Shown here in pieces: positions 27,075 to 35,447 of a stretch of DNA of 64,000 nt. The notes below the pieces were generated by a model that was given only the letters and a program-made list of their open reading frames with translations, ran no database searches and had not been told where the DNA came from. The stretch comes from Pseudoalteromonas sp. Z1A8. Its GTDB lineage: Bacteria; Pseudomonadota; Gammaproteobacteria; Enterobacterales; Alteromonadaceae. The stretch spans positions 1 through 64,000 of the forward strand of contig NZ_WTLB01000001.1 in the NCBI RefSeq assembly GCF_011378855.1, given 5' to 3'. Position 1 is the first letter of the stretch. Every line of letters starts with the position of its first letter. Position numbers and translations under genes: made by a program.

Positions 27075-27960
27075 CACTTTTTGTATATCGCAGCGTAGGC
27101 CTTTATGGCTCACGCTGCGCTTTATAAAGTACACTTACACCCAATCTGTTTTTTTTAGCCCTGCAAATAACTTAAAAGGCTCAAGCGCCTTAATTGTTAT
27201 TTATGAAAATGGGTTAACATCAAAAAAAATGCAATATATTGCATCACAATCAATTCACCCTGCTACCGTATTTTTAAATCAAAATGAAATAACTAAACGT
27301 CATTGTAAAATTCGTTGGTTTAATCAAACAAGTGAAATTAAACGCTGCGGGCATGGCACTTTAGCAGCCGCTAATTTTTTGATAAAGCATTTTGGTTATT
27401 GCCCTAAAGCGTTTATCTCAATGAGTCATGAGCGTTTTACTATAAAAGAAAAAAAACAACGCGCTCAGCTATTACTAAAAAGCATAGAGCCACAAAAAAG
27501 CAAATTAGCTAAAGATGAGTTACAAAACGTGTTTTCATTAGCAATAAAAGCAGCCTATAGCACCGGTGATAAAAACGGTTACACGGTTGTATTATTTAAT
27601 AAAGAATTTGATGAAGAATTCGATAAAGAATTCGATAAAGAACTTGAAAAAAAATCCGATGAAAAGCAGGACTTAAAAAGCTTACACTTTGATTTTAAAG
27701 CTTTGAGTAAAGCCCATAAAAATGCAGTTATTGCGCTTAATATACAAAATATAGACAAAAAAAGTGCCATAGCGCATTTTAGATACTTTGCCCCTCAGTT
27801 TGGTGTTAATGAAGACAGTGCTACTGGCTCTGCTCTATCGGTTATTGCCCCATTGCTTTTTAGACTGTACGGTTTAAATAAAGCCAAACTTATCCAACAA
27901 TCAAATAATGGCGCACTGCTAAACTATGAATTTAACAATGCTAAAGTTTTGATTTACTAA
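27058..27960 (+). CDS. PhzF-family isomerase/epimerase-like protein, start uncertain
   Basis: With the first plausible ATG the product has 300 residues. PhzF-type motifs are visible: the N-terminal strand YTQSVFFSPANNLKGSSA, CGHGTLAAANF in the middle and VNEDSATGSALS near the C-terminus. This suggests an isomerase fold; the substrate is unknown. Homology seems to begin only around 27127, after the asnB hairpin, and the codon just before it is ATA, not ATG. The ATG at 27058 overlaps asnB and has no visible ribosome site. A charged repeat (EEFDKEFDKELEKK) is inserted at 27601-27660. The gene may be poorly translated or decaying. Confidence 0.68.
   Translation: MQAKVNTFCISQRRPLWLTLRFIKYTYTQSVFFSPANNLKGSSALIVIYENGLTSKKMQYIASQSIHPATVFLNQNEITKRHCKIRWFNQTSEIKRCGHGTLAAANFLIKHFGYCPKAFISMSHERFTIKEKKQRAQLLLKSIEPQKSKLAKDELQNVFSLAIKAAYSTGDKNGYTVVLFNKEFDEEFDKEFDKELEKKSDEKQDLKSLHFDFKALSKAHKNAVIALNIQNIDKKSAIAHFRYFAPQFGVNEDSATGSALSVIAPLLFRLYGLNKAKLIQQSNNGALLNYEFNNAKVLIY
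27089..27123 (+). terminator. Hairpin after asnB, probable terminator
   Basis: CGCAGCGTAGGCC (27089-27101) and GGCTCACGCTGCG (27107-27119) pair with one mismatch and one wobble around a TTTAT loop, followed by CTTT. It falls within the 5' part of the longest frame of the PhzF-like gene. Confidence 0.65.
27602..27652 (+). repeat. Tandem 12-bp repeats encoding acidic/basic units
   Basis: About four degenerate copies of a GAATTCGATAAA unit encode FDEE-FDKE-FDKE-LEKK inside the PhzF-like gene. Slippage here could change protein length in multiples of four residues. Confidence 0.75.
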
Positions 27961-27980
27961 ATCATATGATAAGTAACTGT

Positions 27981-28955
27981 TTAAAGAGGCCTTAATAAGC
28001 ACAAAGCAAAATAGTTACTGTCGTCTTGCCACGTTTGCTCTAACTTTAAATTAGCCTGCGCTGCAAGCTGCTTAAACGACTCAAGCGTGTACTTATGAGA
28101 GTTTTCTGTATGAATGCTTTCACCTTCTATAAAGTCTATTTGCTGATCGTTTATAATCACACTTTGAGTACAATTACTTACTAAATGCATTTCAATACGG
28201 CTATGTTGCTCGTTAAAGCGTGACTCATGGCTAAAGTTATCTACGTTAAATGTGCCATTTAGCTCGTTATTAATACGTTCCAGTAAATTTTTATTAAACG
28301 CAGCGGTGACTCCCGCTTTATCATTGTAGGCATCAAGTAGCACTTGGCGCTCTTTGACTAAATCAATGCCAATTAACACATACCCGTTTACACCACATAA
28401 CCGATGGAAATTATTCATAATTTCAATCGCTTTTACTGGAGCAAAATTACCAAGAGTCGACCCCGGAAAATACACTAAGTTAGTTTGACTGTCTAAAGTG
28501 GTATCTTTGGTTAACTGCTTAACCATTTGGCTATGCGTAAAATCGCCTAGTAGAGGTGAAATTGTAAGTTCAGGAAACAACGGCGACAAATGTGCAAGTG
28601 AGTAACTAAGCATTTCTTCAGATATTTCAAATGGAACAAAGGTTTTTACGTTTTCCATATGCGCTAGTAAATACGCTACTTTTTTACCAGAGCCACAGCC
28701 TGGCTCTATAATAGAAAGGTTTTCAGGTAGCATTTGAGCAATTGACTTCGAGTGTTGCTCTAATATAGAAAGCTCTGTGCGTGTTACATAATATTCTTGC
28801 AGTGTTGTTATTTGCTCAAATAATGCAGCACCTTTATCATCATAAAAATATTTACACGGAAGCGTTTTTTGTTGTTGAGTTAATCCGCTTATCACATCAT
28901 TTAAAAATTCAGTGTCGGTTATGTTGCTTTGCTTAATCGCTGTTATTTGGCTCAT
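27981..28955 (-). CDS. egtD: L-histidine N-alpha-methyltransferase
   Basis: The 324-residue SAM-dependent enzyme trimethylates histidine to hercynine, the first step of ergothioneine synthesis. The N-terminal LPCKYFYDDKGAALFEQI is the family signature. IEPGCGSGKK near residue 82 is the SAM site, and LVYFPGSTLGNF near residue 164 is typical of EgtD. Its start overlaps the egtB stop (ATGA), so the two are co-translated. Confidence 0.93.
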   Translation of the reverse strand: MSQITAIKQSNITDTEFLNDVISGLTQQQKTLPCKYFYDDKGAALFEQITTLQEYYVTRTELSILEQHSKSIAQMLPENLSIIEPGCGSGKKVAYLLAHMENVKTFVPFEISEEMLSYSLAHLSPLFPELTISPLLGDFTHSQMVKQLTKDTTLDSQTNLVYFPGSTLGNFAPVKAIEIMNNFHRLCGVNGYVLIGIDLVKERQVLLDAYNDKAGVTAAFNKNLLERINNELNGTFNVDNFSHESRFNEQHSRIEMHLVSNCTQSVIINDQQIDFIEGESIHTENSHKYTLESFKQLAAQANLKLEQTWQDDSNYFALCLLRPL

Positions 28956-30223
28956 ACTATATCCTTAGCTAGTCTAATTCCGCTGCACATCCACGCTTGG
29001 TGCGGGTAATAAAAATTACGGTATGTTTGTCGTAAATGGTTTTGAGGGGTAAACACACACCCGCCGCGTAATACCATTTGGTTATTCATAAACTTACCAT
29101 TGTATTCCCCTGCTACTCCTTCAATAGGTTTAAAACCGGGGTATGGTAAATATGCACTGTTCGTCCATTGCCAGCATGAATCAGTTAACTGACTTATTTT
29201 AGTATCACCTTTTGCTAGTTGAGGTGTGAGATAACGTTCTTCTGCTTCAACCAAATCATCGTTCTTAGCCGCATATTCCCATTCGAACTCTGTAGGCAAA
29301 CGCGCTTTTACAAAATTAGCATAGGCACTGGCCTCAAAATAACTAACATGGCAGATGGGTGCATTTAAATTAAGAGGCTGCAACCCATAGTGTGTAAACT
29401 CAAACCATTCGTTATTTATGCAATGCCAATATAATGGCTGTGTTAATTTGTTATTTTGAATGTTTGCCCAACCATCGCTCAGCCAATACTGTGGGTCGCT
29501 ATATCCACCGGTATTTATAAACTCTAAATATTCACCATTAGTGACTAACCTGTTAGCAAAGCTAAATGGATGAATTAATACTTGGTGCTTAGGTAGCTCG
29601 TTATCATATGCAAATTCGTCGTCGGCATTTGTGCCTATATTAATAATGGCTTGCTCAAAGTTTATAAAATTAAGAGGCTTAATATGAATTGGTTTATTTT
29701 GATTAGTTAAAAGTGATGTTTGATATTGTGGAAATAATGGGTTTACTGAAAAGTTATATTTGATGTCCATAAGCATCAGCTCTTGATGCTGTTGCTCGTG
29801 GTTTAATCCAAGATCAATAATATCTTTAATTTGTGGACTAACTTCGCTCTTAAGCAATTCAATAATGCAGCTATCTACATGCTTTCTATAAGCTAACACT
29901 TCATCTAAACCAGGTCTGGATAAACTACCTCGGTTGACGCGCTTAAATTGCTCTCCAATACCATTGTAGTAAGAATTAAAAAGCATTTTATAATGAGGAT
30001 TAAACACTGTGTACTGTTTACAATGAACGCTAAGTAAAAACGTTTCAAAAAACCAGGTGGTGTGCGCTAAATGCCATTTGCTTGGACTGACATCTGCCAT
30101 AGCTTGTAGCTGGCAATCTTCTAAAGTGAGAGGTTCAATAATAGCCAAACTTTCGCTTCTAACGCTGCAAAAGCGTTTCACAAGTTCGGTTTGATTGGTA
30201 TTGTTTAAAGCGCATTCACGCAT
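28952..30223 (-). CDS. egtB: Ergothioneine synthase, EgtB-type sulfoxide synthase
   Basis: The 423-residue non-haem iron enzyme has an N-terminal DinB-like domain and a C-terminal formylglycine-generating-enzyme (FGE) fold. Probable iron ligands are His51, His142 and His146 (HEQQHQE). The C-terminal part contains RLPTEFEWEYAA and the final VLRGGCVFTPQNHLRQTYRN. It joins hercynine to a thiol donor (cysteine or gamma-glutamylcysteine) with oxygen. Only egtB and egtD are found; the later C-S lyase step must be encoded elsewhere. A split ovothiol enzyme is a less likely reading because a separate EgtD is present. Confidence 0.91.
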   Translation of the reverse strand: MRECALNNTNQTELVKRFCSVRSESLAIIEPLTLEDCQLQAMADVSPSKWHLAHTTWFFETFLLSVHCKQYTVFNPHYKMLFNSYYNGIGEQFKRVNRGSLSRPGLDEVLAYRKHVDSCIIELLKSEVSPQIKDIIDLGLNHEQQHQELMLMDIKYNFSVNPLFPQYQTSLLTNQNKPIHIKPLNFINFEQAIINIGTNADDEFAYDNELPKHQVLIHPFSFANRLVTNGEYLEFINTGGYSDPQYWLSDGWANIQNNKLTQPLYWHCINNEWFEFTHYGLQPLNLNAPICHVSYFEASAYANFVKARLPTEFEWEYAAKNDDLVEAEERYLTPQLAKGDTKISQLTDSCWQWTNSAYLPYPGFKPIEGVAGEYNGKFMNNQMVLRGGCVFTPQNHLRQTYRNFYYPHQAWMCSGIRLAKDIV

Positions 30224-30850
30224 AATAGTATTAATCCTTTTCCTATCTATTTATAAAATATAGCCCAGTACTGTGTTAAATCATATTCATATTACAACTT
30301 GATTAAAGATGCTTCTCAGCTTATAAATTTATACTAGCCCTAGAGAGAAATTTGCTCTTTGCTGCTCAGTTTTTAATTATTCTCATGTGTATTTGAGCAT
30401 GTAGAATAACGCAGGTTTGTAACCGCACCGTTAGGTTACAAACCTAGGATCGATTAAACTGCTCCTAAATAGAAAAAATTTTAATCCTAAAAGGTCAACA
30501 AGCTCTAATATTTAAGCATCAATTAAGTTGCTTAAAAGTGATCTTTTTTTACTTAACCAAGTAAATTAATACTTTTAATAGCAAACTAATTTTTAACGTT
30601 CACTGAATTTATAATTTTAGAGCTTTTAAACAAAAGAATCATGAATTTGGCCATATAAACAGCGATTTAAATACAAATTCATTTACATTTAATATTTAAC
30701 TCATACACTACTAGCTGTATGATCACTCTTCAAATTAGTTAGTCTTCAAATAATTACGGTATTACTTTTACTTAATATTTAAAGGCTAATGTAATTCGAT
30801 ATGACGCCGAATTTATTTTCGGCTTGTTAGGACAACTAAAGAGGTATTGC
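30224..30850. promoter_or_regulatory. Divergent control region between egtB and the BCCT transporter gene
   Basis: The 627-bp region contains no supported gene. It carries a perfect 12-bp inverted repeat (30413-30445) and a leader hairpin GCCGAA/TTCGGC (30806-30811 and 30818-30823) 27 bp before the transporter start. Promoters for both genes must lie here. Confidence 0.5.
30413..30445. other. Perfect 12-bp inverted repeat
   Basis: AGGTTTGTAACC (30413-30424) and GGTTACAAACCT (30434-30445) surround a 9-bp loop. There is no T-run, so an operator or a structured RNA is more likely than a terminator. Confidence 0.75.
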
Positions 30851-32431
30851 ATGAAGGAAAATCATGACAAATATAGTATTGACAGTACAGACTACACTGT
30901 AGGTCAAGACAACGTACAAAAATGGGGACTTGATATACATAACTCTGTTTTCGGCATAAGTGCCGGACTGATTGTCATTTTTTTAATCGCCATTCTTGTT
31001 ACCGATCCACAAACGGCTAAATCTGCGCTTGATGGTATAAAAACAGATATCATCAATAACTTTGACGCCTTATTTATGTGGGCTGCTAATTTTTTCGTTG
31101 TTTTTTGTTTAGCGCTTATTGTTTCACCTTACGGTAACATTCGTTTAGGTGGTGATGATGCTAAACCGACTCATTCACGTATTTCATGGCTAGCTATGTT
31201 ATTTGCTGCTGGTATGGGTATTGGCTTAATGTTTTGGGGCGTTGCTGAACCACTCGCATATTATACAGGCTGGTTTGAAACACCACTGAACGTAACACCT
31301 AATACACCCGAGGCAGCAAAAGTAGCAATGGGTGCGACTATGTTCCACTGGGGCCTTCACCCGTGGGCTATTTATGCAGTTGTCGGGCTTTCACTTGCAT
31401 TTTTTACTTATAATAAAGGCTTACCGCTTTCTATTCGTTCTATCTTTTATCCTATTTTAGGTGATAGAGCATGGGGCTGGCCAGGTCACCTTATCGACAT
31501 TTTAGCCGTGCTTGCAACCCTGTTTGGTCTTGCTACTTCTTTAGGGCTTGGGGCACAGCAAGCTTCTGCAGGTATAGACCATGTATTTGGTACCTCAGGC
31601 GGAGTTGGTTCGCAAATCTTAGTCATTATAGGTGTTTCACTTTTAGCTATTGTTTCAGTAGTTCGTGGGATTGATGGCGGCGTTAAGGTACTTAGTAATG
31701 CCAATATGCTAATCGCCTTAGTTTTGCTTATCTTTGTTTTTTTAGTAGGCTTTGCTGTTTCTGTAGGTAATATCCCGACTACTGTTATGGGCTATATAGA
31801 AAATATAATTCCACTAAGTAATCCTCATGGTCGTGAAGATGAAACTTGGATGCACGGTTGGACCGTATCTTATTGGGCATGGTGGATTTCTTGGTCACCA
31901 TTCGTAGGTATGTTTATCGCGCGTGTTTCACGTGGTCGTACAATTCGTGAATTTTTAATTGCGGTATTACTTGTCCCTACTGCTGTTACTATTTTATGGA
32001 TGTCGATTTACGGAGGCATTGCTATTGACCAAGTAGTTAATGGTGTGGGTGAATTAGGTGCTAATGGCTTAACTGAAGTTCCTCTGGCTATGTTCCAGAT
32101 GTTTGATGCATTACCTCTATCTAATATCTTATCGTTTATTGCGATTGTACTAGTATTAGTATTTTTTATTACGTCATCGGACTCTGGTTCTTTGGTAATT
32201 GATTCAATCACTGCCGGTGGCAAAATTGATGCTCCAGTACCACAGCGTATTTTTTGGGCTGTTACTCAAGGTGCGGTAGCCGCTGCATTACTTTGGATAG
32301 GCGGGACTGAAGCGATTCAAGCACTTCAAGCTGGCTCTGTATCGGCAGGTTTACCTTTCACTATTGTATTGTTATTTATGTGTTTAAGCTTAGTTTTAGG
32401 TTTGCGAACTGAGCCTCGCCCAATTAAATAA
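30851..32431 (+). CDS. BCCT-family betaine/choline/carnitine transporter
   Basis: The 526-residue inner-membrane protein with about 12 membrane segments takes up compatible solutes, probably sodium-coupled. Signatures include AAGMGIGLMFWGVAEPL near residue 116, HWGLHPWAIYA near residue 166, and the aromatic WAWWISWSPFVGMFIARVSRGR stretch near residues 340-361 that lines the substrate box. SSDSGSLVIDS follows near residue 440. The ATG at 30851 has AAAGAGGT 6 bp upstream; an in-frame TTG at 30824 is rejected. Glycine betaine is the best guess for substrate. No osmosensing tail is obvious. Confidence 0.92.
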   Translation: MKENHDKYSIDSTDYTVGQDNVQKWGLDIHNSVFGISAGLIVIFLIAILVTDPQTAKSALDGIKTDIINNFDALFMWAANFFVVFCLALIVSPYGNIRLGGDDAKPTHSRISWLAMLFAAGMGIGLMFWGVAEPLAYYTGWFETPLNVTPNTPEAAKVAMGATMFHWGLHPWAIYAVVGLSLAFFTYNKGLPLSIRSIFYPILGDRAWGWPGHLIDILAVLATLFGLATSLGLGAQQASAGIDHVFGTSGGVGSQILVIIGVSLLAIVSVVRGIDGGVKVLSNANMLIALVLLIFVFLVGFAVSVGNIPTTVMGYIENIIPLSNPHGREDETWMHGWTVSYWAWWISWSPFVGMFIARVSRGRTIREFLIAVLLVPTAVTILWMSIYGGIAIDQVVNGVGELGANGLTEVPLAMFQMFDALPLSNILSFIAIVLVLVFFITSSDSGSLVIDSITAGGKIDAPVPQRIFWAVTQGAVAAALLWIGGTEAIQALQAGSVSAGLPFTIVLLFMCLSLVLGLRTEPRPIK

Positions 32432-32445
32432 TACTTTTAGGTAAC

Positions 32446-32475
32446 ACTTTTACTTAGTAGTACTTTTACTTAGTA
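32446..32475 (+). repeat. Two 14-bp tandem copies before the terminator
   Basis: ACTTTTACTTAGTA occurs at 32446-32459 and again at 32462-32475, a 16-bp period between the BCCT stop and its terminator. Confidence 0.85.
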
Positions 32476-32480
32476 ACAAA

Positions 32481-32508
32481 GCGCCGCAATTTTTTGCGGC
32501 GCTTTTTT
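32481..32508 (+). terminator. Rho-independent terminator of the BCCT gene
   Basis: The stem GCGCCGCAA/TTGCGGCGC (32481-32489 and 32494-32502) is followed by six T. Confidence 0.93.
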
Positions 32509-32513
32509 GTTTA

Positions 32514-32643
32514 ATACCAATCTGCTTATATATAGGGTCTATTTAACGTTAAGAAAATCACGCTAGAACTAGGCAAAATTTTTAACGACGTTATAGTGAA
32601 ATTTAATTCGTTAAATTGATCAAAGATTTATGCAGGTTGGTAT
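32514..32643. repeat. MITE-like element with terminal inverted repeats
   Basis: ATACCAATCTGC (32514-32525) and GCAGGTTGGTAT (32632-32643) are inverted copies, 11 of 12 matching, bounding about 130 bp without coding capacity. A further AATTGGTATTA lies at 32685-32695. Similar ATACCAAT ends are frequent dispersed repeats in Pseudoalteromonas, to my knowledge. Confidence 0.5.
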
Positions 32644-32690
32644 AACTATTTAAGATTATCAATTCGCTTAATAAAGTGATCTAATTGGTA

Positions 32691-33401
32691 TTATACCCAC
32701 AACTCTGAAATTGGAGTATCTACACGGTAATGATGACTCAGCTGCGCTTGTAATAGCTCAGCGGTAGCAAGAGCATCTGTTAATGCATTATGGTTTTGAT
32801 ACGCGGGCAAAGAATAACGCGCACGGCAATCTGTTAATCTGAGTGAGCCAAGTTTTGTGTTAAACAATCGACCTAATACTCCCTGCCTTGCTTTTAGTGC
32901 TCTTTTTTCTAACTCCATTGTATCAACAAGTGCAAACTCAATACCTTCTTTAAGCCTCAGTAATAACGCATTATTTAAAAAATGGCGCTCTATTGCAGCG
33001 TAATGCACCACGACAACTTTGCCACTTAGCGCTTCAAGTAAAGGTTCAATAATTCGGTTAAAGTCAGGAGCGTCATCCACCTCAGAGTGCGTTATTCCAT
33101 GGATTAAAATAGACTCTTCATGCAGGTTACGTCTAGGTTGAACAACCCAATGCCGGCTGTGCTTACAATAAATACGCTTTAAATTAAATGGCACTAAGCC
33201 AACACTCACAATATCGTCGTTCTGGCTATTTAAACCTGTTGTTTCAAAGTCCATTGCTACAAAAGGCACATCTTCTACTGCGGCTTTATCTTGGTTATAA
33301 GCACCTGCATAAAAGTGTTTTAACAATTTATTTTTGGTGTTGTTGGCAAGCTCGTTATATCTAGCTTGCCAATCAAGTACTTTATAATTACGTGGATTCA
33401 T
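32691..33401 (-). CDS. DnaQ-like 3'-5' exonuclease
   Basis: The 236-residue DEDDh exonuclease has motif I VAMDFETTGLN near residue 48 (Asp and Glu metal ligands), a motif II region HGITHSEV near residue 99, and the C-terminal HNALTDALATAELL with the His and Asp of motif III. It resembles the epsilon proofreading domain but lacks polymerase-binding features I can identify. It lies 3 bp after the CBS/nucleotidyltransferase gene, a pair often seen together in gammaproteobacteria, so the two probably act in one process, possibly nucleotide signalling or RNA/DNA processing. Confidence 0.85.
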   Translation of the reverse strand: MNPRNYKVLDWQARYNELANNTKNKLLKHFYAGAYNQDKAAVEDVPFVAMDFETTGLNSQNDDIVSVGLVPFNLKRIYCKHSRHWVVQPRRNLHEESILIHGITHSEVDDAPDFNRIIEPLLEALSGKVVVVHYAAIERHFLNNALLLRLKEGIEFALVDTMELEKRALKARQGVLGRLFNTKLGSLRLTDCRARYSLPAYQNHNALTDALATAELLQAQLSHHYRVDTPISELWV

Positions 33402-33404
33402 AGG

Positions 33405-35300
33405 CTACTTCACACCAGAATTTGCTGTGTAGCTAAATTTTAAATAGCTTTGTGCTTTTTCTAAAATAGCAAACGCCTCTTTTAAATTTCGCTGCTCGAA
33501 CGGAGACAATAAATGTGGATCTAAGTCATTATCAGGCTCTTCGCCCTTCTCTATTTGCCACGCTTGATGACGAATTCGCATCATAGCAATATACTCAAGT
33601 GCATCACGTAAATCTTGGGCTTTACCCTGCGGTAATAGTTTAGCTTCAATAATATCTTCTAAACGCTCAAACGAATTTTGTTTACGCGAACCAATGGCTA
33701 ACGCATGCACGCGTATAACATCAGAAAGCGGTGCTGTACCTCTTCGCTTTAAGTTCATTGAACGTTTATGCTGGCCATTATGCTCCATAACAAAGCCTTT
33801 AAAAAAGCCAAGCGGTGGTGTTCTATTTCTTGCATTTGCTGCCATGTTAGCTAGAAATATACGATTCGCTTTACTTTGTTTCGCTATAAATATTTTAAGC
33901 TCATTAGCCCACTTAGTTTTGCCCCACACCCCGTCTAAATCAAAAAATATAGAGCTATTAAGCAGTGCTTGTGGTTTTGGCTGAGCAATCCAATCAGCAA
34001 ATTGATCAAACCATTCGGAGCGGGTTTTACGCCACTTTTTAAACGACGCCATTATTTCGCCATCACAATAGGTATAACCACATTGCGCTAGGCCATCACA
34101 CACAAAGTCTGAGATATTCTGAAAATATTCGTTATGTTTTTCGTCGTCGTAACTGTCATCTAAAATTAATGCGTTATCTTGATCAGTTACAATAAGTTGC
34201 TCGTCGCGAGCCATTGAGCCCAGTGCAATAAAGCAATAAGGAACGGGAGGTGGGCCAAATTTTTCTTCAGCTAATACGAGTAATCTTTGCTTAAATGTAC
34301 GCCCGATAACCGCCATGGCAGTACCAATCATGTGTGAATTTGCATCTTCATTAACCATGCGTACAAATACATTGGGTAATTGGCGTGCATAATGCGCTAA
34401 ATCCTCAATTGTTTGTTGAGCAAGTATGCCGCGCACGAGTAATAAGCTGCTTTGCGATTCATAACGTAAAATATCAGAGAGTGATATAACTCCTATAGGA
34501 CGTCTTTTTTGTACTACAGGCAAATGATGTAAGTTATCTCTAAGCATGGCAAGTACTGCTTCGAAAATATAGTCATTAGCATCTAAAAGCACTAAGTTAG
34601 TCGACATAATCTCTTTTGCTTGAGTATTAAAATCAAGCCCTTTAGCCACTACTTTTGAGCGTAAATCCCTATCGGTTATTATGCCAACGACTTGCCCATC
34701 ATCTTCTTCTGGGTCATCATTTATAGGTTTATTTACATCAGTTACCAAAACTGACGAAACGGCCTCTTCGGTCATCAATTTTGCAATATCTTGTATTGTA
34801 GACGTTGCATCTACGGTGACTACATCTCTGTGAATTAATGATTTTACCTTCGCAGTTGTAAGGTCATTCCCATCGGCTTGTTCAACAATAGCTTGATGTA
34901 AACGCACATTACCATCTGTTTCAAAGTAGTCAGCAAACGCATCAAACTCATCACAGTAACGATTGAATAGTTCAACATTTATGCAATAAACTAACGTATC
35001 TTCAAGAGCAGTTGCAGGAAAACGCACCTTACGGTTCATCAATAAACCCATTTGACCAAATATTCCTGCGATAGCCAAACGATTGTATAGCTCACCATTT
35101 CGGCGATACATTTCTACAGAACCACTTCTAATCACATACAAATCAGATATGTCTTGTCCAAAACTTAAAATGTCAGTTTTTGCTCTAAAATAAGCAACCT
35201 CAACTTGTTGAGCTAGCTCATTAAGCGCTTTTTGAGGTAAGTCATCAAAAGGAGGATGTTGTGCTAAAAATTGTGCGATTTCAACTTGTTCGGCTTGCAT
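33405..35300 (-). CDS. cNMP-binding, CBS-pair and nucleotidyltransferase-like protein
   Basis: The 631-residue cytoplasmic protein has a cyclic-nucleotide-binding-like domain (about 10-130), two CBS domains (about 155-280) and a DUF294 nucleotidyltransferase-like region with GSMARDEQLIVTDQDNAL near residue 365. The GS and DxD layout is that of the GlnD/GlnE-type nucleotidyltransferase fold. A helical C-terminal domain follows. It likely senses a nucleotide and modifies a partner, but no substrate is established. It is co-transcribed with the DnaQ-like exonuclease gene. Confidence 0.85.
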   Translation of the reverse strand: MQAEQVEIAQFLAQHPPFDDLPQKALNELAQQVEVAYFRAKTDILSFGQDISDLYVIRSGSVEMYRRNGELYNRLAIAGIFGQMGLLMNRKVRFPATALEDTLVYCINVELFNRYCDEFDAFADYFETDGNVRLHQAIVEQADGNDLTTAKVKSLIHRDVVTVDATSTIQDIAKLMTEEAVSSVLVTDVNKPINDDPEEDDGQVVGIITDRDLRSKVVAKGLDFNTQAKEIMSTNLVLLDANDYIFEAVLAMLRDNLHHLPVVQKRRPIGVISLSDILRYESQSSLLLVRGILAQQTIEDLAHYARQLPNVFVRMVNEDANSHMIGTAMAVIGRTFKQRLLVLAEEKFGPPPVPYCFIALGSMARDEQLIVTDQDNALILDDSYDDEKHNEYFQNISDFVCDGLAQCGYTYCDGEIMASFKKWRKTRSEWFDQFADWIAQPKPQALLNSSIFFDLDGVWGKTKWANELKIFIAKQSKANRIFLANMAANARNRTPPLGFFKGFVMEHNGQHKRSMNLKRRGTAPLSDVIRVHALAIGSRKQNSFERLEDIIEAKLLPQGKAQDLRDALEYIAMMRIRHQAWQIEKGEEPDNDLDPHLLSPFEQRNLKEAFAILEKAQSYLKFSYTANSGVK

Positions 35301-35401
35301 AAATCCCTTCCTGTATGCGCATTAAAATGACTAAATATGTTTGCAGATTAACACTATCATCGGAGCGTGAAAACAATTACTGCACAATTTTGGGCACAAA
35401 A

Positions 35402-35423
35402 AAAGAGCCCAGATAGACTCTTT
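35402..35423 (-). terminator. Weak hairpin after trhO, possible terminator
   Basis: AAAGAG and CTCTTT (35402-35407 and 35418-35423) pair, with a T-run on the minus strand from the A-run at 35398-35404. It starts 24 bp past the trhO stop. Confidence 0.5.
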
Positions 35424-35447
35424 AAATGTGATACTTATTGTAAAAAT

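Noticed and set aside
27104-27126. ATG at 27104 as a start of the PhzF-like gene
   Set aside because: It is out of frame with the PhzF motifs and lies in the loop of the asnB hairpin.
28952-30223. Ovothiol synthase OvoA
   Set aside because: OvoA carries a fused C-terminal methyltransferase and is much longer; here a separate EgtD gene is coupled to an EgtB-length protein.
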